Origin: Clostridia bacterium
Lineage (GTDB): Bacteria; Bacillota; Clostridia; Monoglobales; Monoglobaceae
Direction of reading: 5' to 3'
NCBI GenBank assembly: GCA_017456605.1
Contig: JAFTJA010000004.1
Coordinates: forward strand, 1 to 64,000
DNA length: 64,000 nucleotides
The notes under the pieces are model-generated. The model saw only the letters and a list, made by a program, of their open reading frames with translations, was not told the origin of the DNA and ran no database searches. Positions 34,399-43,773 of the stretch are shown in pieces; the stretch's first letter is position 1, and every line of letters starts with the position of its first letter. Both the position numbers and the translations under genes were made by a program.

Positions 34399-34446
34399 CT
34401 CTTTCCCTACTTTCGGTTGTTAATTTGCAATTATGGTTGCTAAATA

Positions 34447-34498
34447 ATTATACCATATATTGTGCTTTTGTCAATACATTTTTTCGATATATTGTGTT
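34447..34498 (-). promoter_or_regulatory. nrdDG promoter with two NrdR boxes
   Basis: On the minus strand TTGACA (34474-34469), 16 bp, TATAAT (34452-34447). Two copies of CACAATATAT-type boxes lie at 34464-34455 and 34496-34487, exactly 32 bp apart (three helical turns), matching the NrdR box consensus acaCwAtATaTwGwgt. One box lies inside the promoter spacer, so NrdR would repress. Confidence 0.8.
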
Positions 34499-34510
34499 TT
34501 ATTTCAAAAA

Positions 34511-34550
34511 AATAAGACGATGACAAGTTGCTTTGTCATCGTCTTATGGA
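34511..34550 (-). terminator. Terminator of ABC exporter operon
   Basis: AAGACGATGACAA-GTTGC-TTTGTCATCGTCTT with a T-run on the minus strand, just after the second ABC gene. Confidence 0.88.
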
Positions 34551-34556
34551 AATTTC

Positions 34557-36470
34557 TTATTCAAGCTCAAAAGCTCCGGTATAAAGGCTGTAATATTTGC
34601 CCTTTTGTGCTATCAGCTCGTCGTGGTTGCCGCGTTCAATAATCCGTCCGTTTTCAAGCACCATAATCACGTCGGAATTTTGTATGGTGGAAAGGCGGTG
34701 GGCAATTACGAAAACAGTTCTGCCTTTCATAAGGGAATCCATACCCTTTTGAACTATGCGTTCTGTTCGGGTGTCGATGCTTGACGTTGCTTCGTCAAGA
34801 ATCATAACCGGCGGGTCAGAGACGGCGGCTCTTGCTATTGCCAGAAGCTGACGCTGGCCCTGAGAAAGCCCCTCGCCACCATGGTGGAGAATTGTGTTAT
34901 AGCCGTTAGGGAGCATTTTTATGAAGCCGTCGGCGTTTGCCAGGCGTGCTGCAGCATAAACTTCTTCGTCGGTTGCATCAAGTCTTCCATAACGTATGTT
35001 TTCCATAACGGTGCCGGTGAAGAGGTTTGTGTCCTGAAGGACAACGCCTAAGGATTTACGCAGGTCACTTTTTTTGATTTTGTTTATGTTTATGCCGTCA
35101 TAACGGATTTTTCCGTCAGCAATGTCATAAAAACGGTTGATAAGGTTTGTTATGGTGGTTTTGCCTGCTCCGGTTGCACCTACAAATGCAATTTTCTGAC
35201 CGGGCTTTGCGTAAAGTGAAATATCGTGGAGCACGGTTTTTTCGGGGACATACCCAAAATCCACATCTGTGAGGCGGACGTCTCCTGCAAGGGGGGTATA
35301 GGTAAGGCTTCCGTCTTGGTGCGGATGCTTCCATGCCCAAAGGCCGGTACGTTTTTCGGTTTCGCAAAGCTCGCCGTCTTTGTATTCTGCATTGACCAAA
35401 GTTACATAGCCCGCATCTTTTTCAGGCTCCTCGTCAATAAGCTCAAAAATACGTTCTGCACCGGCGAGTGCCATGATTATGGAATTTATCTGCTGGGACA
35501 TATGGTTGATTGGCATGGTAAAGCTTTTGCTGAGCTGAAGGAATGCAGCAATGGCACCGATGGTGATGCCGGTGATGCCGTTTATTGCGAGTAATCCGCC
35601 AACTACCGCCAGAAGAACATATTGAAGATGTCCCATATTTCCCATAATGGGCATCAGGATATTTGCAAAGGTGTTGGCGTTTGTTGCGTTGCTACAAAGC
35701 TCGTTGTTCATTTTGTCAAAGGAGCTTTTTGTGGTTTCCTCGTGACAGAAGACCTTTATGACCTTTTGACCGTTTATCATTTCTTCAATAAAGCCGTTGA
35801 CCTCGCCCAGAGATTTTTGCTGGGCAATGAAGAACTTTGAGCTTTTGCCGGTTATTTTGCGGCTTATTGTCATCATAACGGCAACGAACAAAAGGACAAG
35901 GAACGTTAGCACCCAGCTGGTTGCAAGCATTGCGGCAAAAACCGAAACGATGGTGATTACCGATGAAAATGCCTGAGGAATGCTTTGGGCAATCATTTGC
36001 CTTAAGGTGTCTGTGTCGTTGGTGTAGCGGCTCATTGTGTCGCCGTGGGAGTGAGAGTCAAAATAGCGAAGGGGAAGGGTCTGCATCTTTGTGAACATAT
36101 CGTCACGGATTTGTTTCAACACACCCTGGGCAACGGTAACCATAATTCTGTTGTAAAGAAAAATGGAGATAACTCCCGATGCATATATCAGCGCCATAAA
36201 CAAAATTGCACGAAGGAGCGGAGCAAAATCAAGGGATGCACTGCCGAGCATGGGTGTTATATAGTCATCAATGAGAGTTTCGATGAAGAGAGAGCCCGCA
36301 ACCCCTGCCAGAGCACTGATAATGATAAAGATAAGAACCACAAAAAAGTGGAGCTTGTAGTCTTTGAAAATGCAGGAAAGGAGTCGTTTTAAGGTTTTCT
36401 TTCCGTCCTTGGCTTTTTTGCCGTTTCCCATCATACGGCCGCCACGGGGAGATGGAAGAGGTCTACTCAT
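34557..36470 (-). CDS. ABC exporter half, canonical ATPase site
   Basis: A 637-aa type IV ABC half-transporter: six membrane helices over residues about 40-330, then a nucleotide-binding domain. Walker A is GATGAGKTT, signature LSQGQRQ, and Walker B ILDEATSSID with the catalytic Glu. The ATG at 36470 overlaps the end of the upstream partner by 8 bp. With that partner it forms a heterodimeric multidrug-type exporter. An insert of about 35 residues before Walker A (ETEKRTGLWAWKHPHQDG) is unusual. Confidence 0.92.
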   Translation of the reverse strand: MSRPLPSPRGGRMMGNGKKAKDGKKTLKRLLSCIFKDYKLHFFVVLIFIIISALAGVAGSLFIETLIDDYITPMLGSASLDFAPLLRAILFMALIYASGVISIFLYNRIMVTVAQGVLKQIRDDMFTKMQTLPLRYFDSHSHGDTMSRYTNDTDTLRQMIAQSIPQAFSSVITIVSVFAAMLATSWVLTFLVLLFVAVMMTISRKITGKSSKFFIAQQKSLGEVNGFIEEMINGQKVIKVFCHEETTKSSFDKMNNELCSNATNANTFANILMPIMGNMGHLQYVLLAVVGGLLAINGITGITIGAIAAFLQLSKSFTMPINHMSQQINSIIMALAGAERIFELIDEEPEKDAGYVTLVNAEYKDGELCETEKRTGLWAWKHPHQDGSLTYTPLAGDVRLTDVDFGYVPEKTVLHDISLYAKPGQKIAFVGATGAGKTTITNLINRFYDIADGKIRYDGININKIKKSDLRKSLGVVLQDTNLFTGTVMENIRYGRLDATDEEVYAAARLANADGFIKMLPNGYNTILHHGGEGLSQGQRQLLAIARAAVSDPPVMILDEATSSIDTRTERIVQKGMDSLMKGRTVFVIAHRLSTIQNSDVIMVLENGRIIERGNHDELIAQKGKYYSLYTGAFELE

Positions 36471-38196
36471 TGCAGGTCGCCCCCTTTTGTTGAGATTCGT
36501 ATATTTCACGGTAGATTTCGTTGTTTTCAAGAAGATTTTTTGGGGTATCAAAGGCGACTATTTCGCCGTTTTCCAGAACAATGACCTTATCTGCGTGCTC
36601 AATGGAAGAAATTCTTTGGGCAATTATCAGTTTGGTTGTGTCAGGGATTTCTTCTGCAAAGGCTTTGCGTATAAGCTTGTCGGTTTGGGTATCAACCGCA
36701 CTGGTGGAATCGTCAAGGATAAGGATCTTGGGCTTCTTGAGAAGTGCCCTTGCTATGCAAAGACGTTGTTTTTGTCCGCCTGATACGTTCTTTCCGCCCT
36801 GTTCAATGTGAGTGTCATAGCCGTCGGGGAAGCTTTGGATAAATTCGTCTGCCTGAGCAAGACGGCAGGCATGGATGATTTCTTCGTCAGTGGCGTTTTC
36901 GTCGCCCCAACGAAGATTTTCTTTTATTGTGCCGCTGAAAAGCTCGTTTTTCTGGAGAACCATTGAAACGCTGTCACGAAGAGCTTTGATGTTGTAGTCG
37001 CGGACATTCTCGCCGCCAACCAAAACTTTGCCGCTTGTGACGTCATAAAGCCGGGGGATAAGCTGAACAAGAGAGCTTTTTGCACTTCCCGTTGGGCCGA
37101 TGATGCCGATGGTTTCGCCGGAGTTTATTTTGAGATTTATATTTTTCAGGCAGAGGGATGCGGTGCTTTTCGAGTAGCTGAAGTTCACATTTTCAAAGAC
37201 AATGGAGCCGTCTTTTACTGCCATAAGATTTTTTTCGCCGTCTTGTATGTCAGTGGTTTCAGAAAGGACCTCACAGATTCGCACAGCAGATGCCTTTGAA
37301 ATGGTTATCATAACAAAAATCATAGAAAGGTTCATCAGGCTCATAAGAATTTGCATTGTGTAGGTAATGATGCTGACAAGCTCGCCTCGGGACATATCAC
37401 CGCTCAAAATGAGCTTTGCACCAAACCATGCGATGAGCAGTGTGCAGGTGTACATAGAGGTCTGCATAATCGGCGAGTTAAATGCCAGAAGCTTTTCGGC
37501 GCGGCTGAAGTTGTTGTAAATATCTTTTGATACCGCTTTGAATTTTTCTTCTTCAAATTTTTCGCGCACAAAGGTTTTCACCACACGGATGCCATGGAGA
37601 TTTTCCTGAACAACATTGTTGAGATTGTCATAGATTTTGAAGACCTTTTCAAAAATCGGATGGGCTTTTGACATAATGAAAAATAGCCCGAAAGCCAAAA
37701 ACGGTGTTACGCCCAGGAAAACAAGTGCGATTTTTGAGTTGACAAAAAACGCCATTGAAAGCGAAAAAATCAGCATTGCAGGGCTTCTTACCGCTATGCG
37801 GATAATCATTTGATATGCGTGCTGAAGATTTGAAACGTCGGTGGTCAGGCGGGTAACAAGCCCCGATGCTGAAAAATGGTCGATGTTTGTGAATGAAAAA
37901 TTCTGCACCGAGTGGAACATCTTTTGTCTTAAATTCTTCGCAAAGCCTGCTGATGCACTTGCGGCATATTTTCCCGAAAGAGCGCCACAGCAAAGGGAAA
38001 GGAGGACAAGAAAAACCAGCACAACACCGATTTTTGCCACAACAGACATATTGCCCTTTTCTATACCGCTGTCGATTATGTAAGCCATAAGAAAGGGGAT
38101 TATCACTTCAAGAATAACCTCAAAGGTAACAAAAAGAGGCGCAAAAAGTGAGTCTTTTTTGTATTCGCCCACACAGGCAAGAAGTTTTTTTAGCAT
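36463..38196 (-). CDS. ABC exporter half, degenerate ATPase site
   Basis: A 577-aa half-transporter with six membrane helices and an NBD. Walker A is GPTGSAKSS (Ala in place of the last Gly), signature NVSGGQKQR, and Walker B ILDDSTSAVD (Asp in place of the catalytic Glu). One degenerate site per dimer is the hallmark of heterodimeric exporters, with the other subunit at 34557. The ATG at 38196 follows AAGGAGG. Substrate is unknown. Confidence 0.92.
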   Translation of the reverse strand: MLKKLLACVGEYKKDSLFAPLFVTFEVILEVIIPFLMAYIIDSGIEKGNMSVVAKIGVVLVFLVLLSLCCGALSGKYAASASAGFAKNLRQKMFHSVQNFSFTNIDHFSASGLVTRLTTDVSNLQHAYQMIIRIAVRSPAMLIFSLSMAFFVNSKIALVFLGVTPFLAFGLFFIMSKAHPIFEKVFKIYDNLNNVVQENLHGIRVVKTFVREKFEEEKFKAVSKDIYNNFSRAEKLLAFNSPIMQTSMYTCTLLIAWFGAKLILSGDMSRGELVSIITYTMQILMSLMNLSMIFVMITISKASAVRICEVLSETTDIQDGEKNLMAVKDGSIVFENVNFSYSKSTASLCLKNINLKINSGETIGIIGPTGSAKSSLVQLIPRLYDVTSGKVLVGGENVRDYNIKALRDSVSMVLQKNELFSGTIKENLRWGDENATDEEIIHACRLAQADEFIQSFPDGYDTHIEQGGKNVSGGQKQRLCIARALLKKPKILILDDSTSAVDTQTDKLIRKAFAEEIPDTTKLIIAQRISSIEHADKVIVLENGEIVAFDTPKNLLENNEIYREIYESQQKGATCNE

Positions 38197-38253
38197 ATAA
38201 ATAGGCCTCCTTATTTTAGAGTTTTTGATAGCAGATAAAATGCCATACCCAAT

Positions 38254-38282
38254 ATTATAGGTTGGGGAATTTTTTTTGTCAA
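38254..38282 (-). promoter_or_regulatory. Promoter of ABC exporter operon
   Basis: Minus-strand TTGACA (38282-38277), 17 bp, TATAAT (38259-38254). Confidence 0.85.
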
Positions 38283-38322
38283 GGCGAAAGGATGAGAATT
38301 TACAGTATTTTAACAAATGAGA

Positions 38323-38357
38323 AAAGCTGTTGCATATCTTTCGTTTGCAACAGCTTT
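38323..38357 (-). terminator. Terminator after addB
   Basis: AAAGCTGTTGC...GCAACAGCTTT hairpin, 5 bp after the addB stop. Confidence 0.8.
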
Positions 38358-38361
38358 GTTA

Positions 38362-41300
38362 TTATTTATTTTTCATACATATACCTGAGTAAGGGCAATA
38401 GCCACAAGCATCAAAGCCTGATGAAAAGATGGGGTTTATGTCGATTTTTCCGTCAAGAATATTTTCTGCGGTTTCTATTGCCTTTTGGTCGGCGGCGTTT
38501 AAGACCTCGCTGAAATGCTCCTCGGTCAAAAGCGACTTTGGGTTTAAGCGGATATAGTGAATAGCGTCTTTGTCATCAAAGGATTTATCAATTCCGCGGA
38601 CAACCTCGGGACTGTCAAGAACAAGTCCGTGAACAGAAATTTTGTCGCTCATGCTCTTTTCACGGTCAAAGTCTTCGGGCTCAAAAGTATATTGAAGATA
38701 GGGGTCGCCCATTTCAAGATAAAACATTGCGGCAATGTGATTATCGGGATAGCCTTTTGTCAGCGCGTTTGCATAAACAAGCGGCTGGAAGCGGACACCG
38801 AGTCTTGCCAGTTCTGTATCAAGCTTTTTCTCGGAGGATTTATAATCGGTGATGATTATATAAGACTTATCTCCAATTTCGGCACTGTCAATGCGGTCCA
38901 CAAAGCCTTTGAGGGAAACTGTGCCGTGGGCTGTGTCAAGGGTATAAGGCGGATATTTTCCGTTTTTGCCAAAAGAGATTTCGAAGCCTGAGGGTCGGAA
39001 CTTGCTCTGTGCATAAAACTGTATAAGCTTCCATGCGGTGGAGGTAGCAATGTTTTTCATGCGAAGGAGCATATATTTGTAATAATGAGAGCTTTGGTAA
39101 AGGGTTTCGTTGAGAGTTTTCCCCGCATTTTCAACAAGCTGTGAAATTTCGTCAAAGCACCGGTCGTGGCTTACTGAAGAATAGTCGACATTTGTTTCGG
39201 CTTTGTTCTTGAAGTAGTCGCAAAGAACACTGTGAAGAAGTGTTCCCGTATCGGTGGCTTTCAGCCCGCCGATGAGGCGTTCTTTTGCAAAAAGCCCGTA
39301 TTGCATAAAAAACGAAAATGCACAGGCGTTGTATTTTTCCAATTTTGAAACGCTCATAATGAGATTCTCGCCGTAAAGACATTTTGCGGTTTCTTTGGTT
39401 AATGCGTCATGAGGCTCTTTGTGAGAGTTTATTTTGTAAAGGGTATCAAGATTTTTTTTGTACTCCGGGAAGTTGCAAAGACAACTGAGAGCTTCTTTCC
39501 ATACGGGAGAAAGGGCGTCTTCGCTCCAGTCGTTTTGGAACAGCTTTTCAGCGAGATGACGCAATGTGATTTTCCGGCTCTGGAATTTGAGCAAATCAAA
39601 ATGGGAAGTTTGAGAAACTTCCTTCATATAAGGGAAGAGGTCAGTCTTCAGCGAATAAACAAGGTCTGATGGCTTGAGGGTTTTTCCGTCCCGGTCACTG
39701 AGCGGTGCAAAAACAAACAGCTGTTCGCGGGGGGTGGATATAACCGAATATACGAGGAACTGTTCTTCCTGCTGTGCACTTAAGTTGTCAGGTGCTAAAG
39801 TGAGGCCGGCATCTTTCAGCAAGAGACGTTCTGCATCAGAAATAAGCCCTTCACCGGTATGACTTTTTGGGAAAACACCGTCAAGAGCACCAAGGAGGAT
39901 AACCGCTTTTGAGCCGGTGCTGCGGAACAAGTCCACAGGGCTTATGGTGACAGTATCCTGAGTGGGCGGGATAATTCCCACAGAAAGCTCGCCGCAGGCG
40001 GAAGAAAAAAGCTCATAAAAATCGGCAAAGGTAGAATTTTCTGTCTGCATAAAGTCCGCAATCTGGTTTGCCACAGAAACAAAGCTGTTCCAGACCATGC
40101 GCAGCTGTTCTGCGGATTCGGTGTTTAGCTGGGCCTTGAGCTCTGAAATTTTTTGGTCCACAATGCTCGGAAAATTCATTTTTTCCATCCACAAAAAGAG
40201 GTTTTCTACAATGGCTTTGGTGGTCTTTCTGCTGCTGAACATATCCAAAAGGTCAAGGATTGGATGGATGAGAATAGCTTTTATGCGGTTTATTTCTTCC
40301 ATATTGAAGGAGAGGGAGTCGGGATTGAAGGTCCATTCGCCACGGTTGTTCCAAGCGGCGTGATTTATGCTTGCTGCCAGAATGTAATTTTCAAAAACGT
40401 CACAGTCCTTTCGGTCAACGGGGAAAAAGCCGGACTTTGCCACTTGCATAATGCGTTCATATGAAAAGCCGTATGCAAGAATTTCAAGGACAGAAAGCAC
40501 CATCCGCATAAAGGGGCTTTTGGTCAAGACTGTTTTTTGGTCAAGGAAAAATGGAATGTCATATTCGCCGAAAATCTGAGGTATCAGGTGTTCATAGTTT
40601 TCCATATTTCCGGTGAGGACCAGGATGTCGCCTAACGAATAGTTTTCTTCCCGCAGAAGCTTTTTGATGAGCTGTGCACACATTGAAACCTCGCTGTGAA
40701 AGTTATCGGGTCTTAAAAGATGAATATGCTCAGGCTCGCGGTCAAAGCTTTCGGGCTTTAAGGAAAACAGATTTTCTCTCAGGTGAAGAAGGTCAGGATG
40801 GACAGAGGCTTGGTTGTCTATAAAGTCCGGAGCCGCTGTTTTTATGTCAAGTTTTTCTGCCAGAAACATAAGGTTTTTGAATGTGTTTATCTGAGAAGAA
40901 AAGACCAAAGAGGTGCCGTCTGTTTTGTCGGTGCAAAGGGAAACGCAAACATCGGATATTTGCATAATCTCAGAAATGATCGCATATTCTGTGGGGGTAA
41001 AGCTCCGGAAAAAGTTTATATAAAAAGTCCCCTGCAGGAACTTTGCATCCTTGATTTTTGGTATAATCAAAGAAAGGTTATCCTCGGAATTCGAGTGGTT
41101 TTCAAGGATGAGCCCATCAAAAGTTTTGTAGATAAGCGAAAGGTCGCAAAGCTTTAGTGAAAGGCGGGAATCAGAGGTTTTGTCTGAGGTGTCAAGAAGG
41201 TCTCCGGGAGTAACGCCGTAGCGCTTGAATTCGGAAATAAGTGACGAAATCAGTTTTACAAAACCCCGCTGGCGAACATTGCGCTTTAAGTAGGAAAGTT

Positions 41301-41604
41301 CTTTCTCACACAAAAGGAGGGCACGTTTCGTCATAATGTGCTTGCCTGCTTTGTCCATATAATTGGTGCGGAGAGGTCCCATTTTTGAAAAGATGAGGTT
41401 GCAAAGTCGTGAAAAGGTGAGAATCTGAATTCTGCTCTGGGCAGAAAAGCCCAAAGTGGAAATAAGCTCTTTCTCGGCACTCATGGAATATTGCTCGGGA
41501 ACGAGGATATATACAGACTTTCCAAGTTCGGCGTCTGTTTGTGCCCGACGGTAGATTTCGTTCAGCTTTTCAGTTTCGTCTGTTCCGCAAATAAAGCTCA
41601 GCAC
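38362..41604 (-). CDS. addB: ATP-dependent helicase-nuclease subunit B
   Basis: A 1080-aa protein. The N-terminal helicase-like domain begins SFICGTDETEKLNEIYRRAQ. The C-terminal nuclease domain shows GFVDRID...IIITDYKSSEK (PD-(D/E)XK). The end has CGYCPYSGIC, part of the Fe-S cluster typical of AddB. The GTG start follows AAAGGAGG. It works with AddA in double-strand break repair. addA is not next to it: the ABC exporter operon follows instead. Confidence 0.93.
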   Translation of the reverse strand: MLSFICGTDETEKLNEIYRRAQTDAELGKSVYILVPEQYSMSAEKELISTLGFSAQSRIQILTFSRLCNLIFSKMGPLRTNYMDKAGKHIMTKRALLLCEKELSYLKRNVRQRGFVKLISSLISEFKRYGVTPGDLLDTSDKTSDSRLSLKLCDLSLIYKTFDGLILENHSNSEDNLSLIIPKIKDAKFLQGTFYINFFRSFTPTEYAIISEIMQISDVCVSLCTDKTDGTSLVFSSQINTFKNLMFLAEKLDIKTAAPDFIDNQASVHPDLLHLRENLFSLKPESFDREPEHIHLLRPDNFHSEVSMCAQLIKKLLREENYSLGDILVLTGNMENYEHLIPQIFGEYDIPFFLDQKTVLTKSPFMRMVLSVLEILAYGFSYERIMQVAKSGFFPVDRKDCDVFENYILAASINHAAWNNRGEWTFNPDSLSFNMEEINRIKAILIHPILDLLDMFSSRKTTKAIVENLFLWMEKMNFPSIVDQKISELKAQLNTESAEQLRMVWNSFVSVANQIADFMQTENSTFADFYELFSSACGELSVGIIPPTQDTVTISPVDLFRSTGSKAVILLGALDGVFPKSHTGEGLISDAERLLLKDAGLTLAPDNLSAQQEEQFLVYSVISTPREQLFVFAPLSDRDGKTLKPSDLVYSLKTDLFPYMKEVSQTSHFDLLKFQSRKITLRHLAEKLFQNDWSEDALSPVWKEALSCLCNFPEYKKNLDTLYKINSHKEPHDALTKETAKCLYGENLIMSVSKLEKYNACAFSFFMQYGLFAKERLIGGLKATDTGTLLHSVLCDYFKNKAETNVDYSSVSHDRCFDEISQLVENAGKTLNETLYQSSHYYKYMLLRMKNIATSTAWKLIQFYAQSKFRPSGFEISFGKNGKYPPYTLDTAHGTVSLKGFVDRIDSAEIGDKSYIIITDYKSSEKKLDTELARLGVRFQPLVYANALTKGYPDNHIAAMFYLEMGDPYLQYTFEPEDFDREKSMSDKISVHGLVLDSPEVVRGIDKSFDDKDAIHYIRLNPKSLLTEEHFSEVLNAADQKAIETAENILDGKIDINPIFSSGFDACGYCPYSGICMKNK

Positions 41605-41735
41605 AGTAGCCCCTCCTTTCGATTTTGATAAAGTACTTTCTTTTTTTTGTTATTTGTGATATTATAAGTATAACATGCGTGGTTTGTCATTGCAATAAGT
41701 TTTTTCATCAGGTGACAGAAAGGAAGATTGAAGTT

Positions 41736-43652
41736 ATGGAGATATATCATAATTCCCGGAACAGAAAATACAGAGAGCCTTTTGGGGCTCTGCCCACCGA
41801 AAGCACGGCGCGAATTTCTCTTTTTGTGAAAGAAGACGTTGCACCGAGTAGCGTATATCTGCGGCTTTGGGACGGCGGAGAAAGGCTTGTGCCCATGGAA
41901 CGGACAGAGGACGAGATATATAGCGTCAATCTAAAAATGCCGGAGCGTGCCGGGCTTTTGTGGTATTATTTTATCGTTGAAAAAGAGGAAAGGAAGTATT
42001 TTTATTGCAAAAAAAGAGGCGGCGAAGGCGAAGTTTTGGACTCGCCAAACGACAGTTCATGGCAGATAACGGTATATGACAAAAATTTCAAAACTCCTGA
42101 CTGGTTCAAACATTCGGTGATGTATCAGATTTTTCCCGACAGATTTTCGAGGGCAGATGAATCTTCCGAAATATCGGGCAGGACAAGTGAATATACTTTG
42201 TATGAGGATTGGTATGAGCCGCTCCATATCACAAAACACCCTTTTGAAGACGGGCCAGCGCTTAATGACTTTTTTGGCGGTAATCTGAGAGGGATTATAG
42301 AAAAAATTCCGTATCTCAAAGAGCTGGGTATCGGCGTTGTTTATCTCAATCCGATTTTTGAGGCTTTTTCAAACCATCGCTATGACACGGGTGATTACGG
42401 AAAGATTGACCCGATTTTGGGCACAGAGGAGGATTTTGAGGAGCTTTGCAAAATGTGCGAGGATGCGGGGATAAGAATTATTCTTGACGGAGTTTTCAGT
42501 CATACGGGAAGCGATAGTGTTTATTTCAACAAATATGGAAATTACGGAGAGCATTCTGGTGCGTTTCGGGATATAAATTCGCCTTTTAGACGCTGGTATC
42601 AGTGGTGCGATGAAAATGGCGGGTATAACAGCTGGTGGGGATGCTCAAATCTTCCCAATGTGAATGAGCTTGATGCGACATATATTGACTATATTCTAAA
42701 GAATGATGATGCTATAATAAAAAAGTGGATAAAGCGCGGGGCTTCTGGATGGCGTCTTGATGTAGCGGATGAACTCCCGGATGAGTTTATAAAAATACTC
42801 CGTCGCGAGGTGAAAAAGGAAAACCCCGATGCCGTTGTCATAGGCGAAGTGTGGGAGGACGCATCAAACAAGGAAAGCTATGGTGTACGTCGGGAATATC
42901 TTTTGGGTGAAGAGCTTGACAGCGTTATGAATTATCCTTTCAAGGACAATGTTTTGGGGTTTTTGACAGGCGGGATTTCTGCAGAGGACTTTGCAGAGAG
43001 GATAATGGAAATTGCGGATCATTATCCTTTTGAGGCACTTTACTCTGCTATGAATATTCTGGGAACACATGATACTGTGAGGGCAAAGACCTTGCTTTCG
43101 GGGCAGTATATTGACCCCAATTGGTCAAATGAGGAAAAGAAACGGTTCAGGCTTGATGCAAAGAATGAGACACTGGCGATAAGAAGACTTAAAATTGGTG
43201 CGTTTTTGCAGATGACTTTTGCGGGAGTGCCGTGCATATATTATGGCGACGAAATCGGGATGCAGGGTCTCGGTGACCCATATAACCGTATGCCGTATCA
43301 ATGGCGTAATGTGGATGTTGAACTGCTTGAATTTTATAAGAAAATCACACGGATAAGAAATTCGTGTGTTGCGTTGAGAACTGGAGCGTTCAATCCTGTA
43401 TATGCAAAAGACGGCGTTTTTACATTTGTGAGAAAAATTGAGAACGGCATGGATGTTTTTGGAAAGGTGGCAGAAAACGGAAAATATTTGTGCGTTGTAA
43501 ACCGGAATGAAAGTGCCGAAAGAATTGAAATTGCACTTGATGGAACAACTTGCCTGAAGGCGCTGCTCACCGGCGAGGACGTGAGTGTAAATCAGGGAGA
43601 GGCAGAAATTTTGATTCCGGGACTGAGCTGTGAAATCTTTGAATGCTTTTGA
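41736..43652 (+). CDS. GH13 alpha-amylase family enzyme (neopullulanase-like)
   Basis: A 638-aa cytoplasmic enzyme without signal peptide. Residues 1-125 form an N-terminal beta-sandwich. The (beta/alpha)8 barrel follows, with MYQIFPDRFSR, VYLNPIFEAFSNHRYDTGDY, GWRLDVADELP (nucleophile Asp), GEVWEDA (acid Glu) and LGTHDTVR (third Asp). Order and the FEAFSNH motif fit the GH13_20 cyclomaltodextrinase/neopullulanase group, which hydrolyses internal maltodextrins. The ATG at 41736 has AAAGGAAG upstream. It lies just before the glycogen operon and probably trims dextrins from it. Confidence 0.92.
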   Translation: MEIYHNSRNRKYREPFGALPTESTARISLFVKEDVAPSSVYLRLWDGGERLVPMERTEDEIYSVNLKMPERAGLLWYYFIVEKEERKYFYCKKRGGEGEVLDSPNDSSWQITVYDKNFKTPDWFKHSVMYQIFPDRFSRADESSEISGRTSEYTLYEDWYEPLHITKHPFEDGPALNDFFGGNLRGIIEKIPYLKELGIGVVYLNPIFEAFSNHRYDTGDYGKIDPILGTEEDFEELCKMCEDAGIRIILDGVFSHTGSDSVYFNKYGNYGEHSGAFRDINSPFRRWYQWCDENGGYNSWWGCSNLPNVNELDATYIDYILKNDDAIIKKWIKRGASGWRLDVADELPDEFIKILRREVKKENPDAVVIGEVWEDASNKESYGVRREYLLGEELDSVMNYPFKDNVLGFLTGGISAEDFAERIMEIADHYPFEALYSAMNILGTHDTVRAKTLLSGQYIDPNWSNEEKKRFRLDAKNETLAIRRLKIGAFLQMTFAGVPCIYYGDEIGMQGLGDPYNRMPYQWRNVDVELLEFYKKITRIRNSCVALRTGAFNPVYAKDGVFTFVRKIENGMDVFGKVAENGKYLCVVNRNESAERIEIALDGTTCLKALLTGEDVSVNQGEAEILIPGLSCEIFECF

Positions 43653-43686
43653 ACTTAAGGCACAAAAAATTTACTGAACTTTGCTA

Positions 43687-43715
43687 TGGACAAAGTTGTG
43701 TTAACGTGATATAAT
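43687..43715 (+). promoter_or_regulatory. Promoter of the glg operon
   Basis: TGGACA (43687-43692), 17 bp, TGaTATAAT (-10 at 43710-43715). Confidence 0.75.
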
Positions 43716-43773
43716 TGAAGAAAAAAGGTCCGTTCAGGACAAAGTCAGAAGAAAACAAAGGGGGAAATCACAA

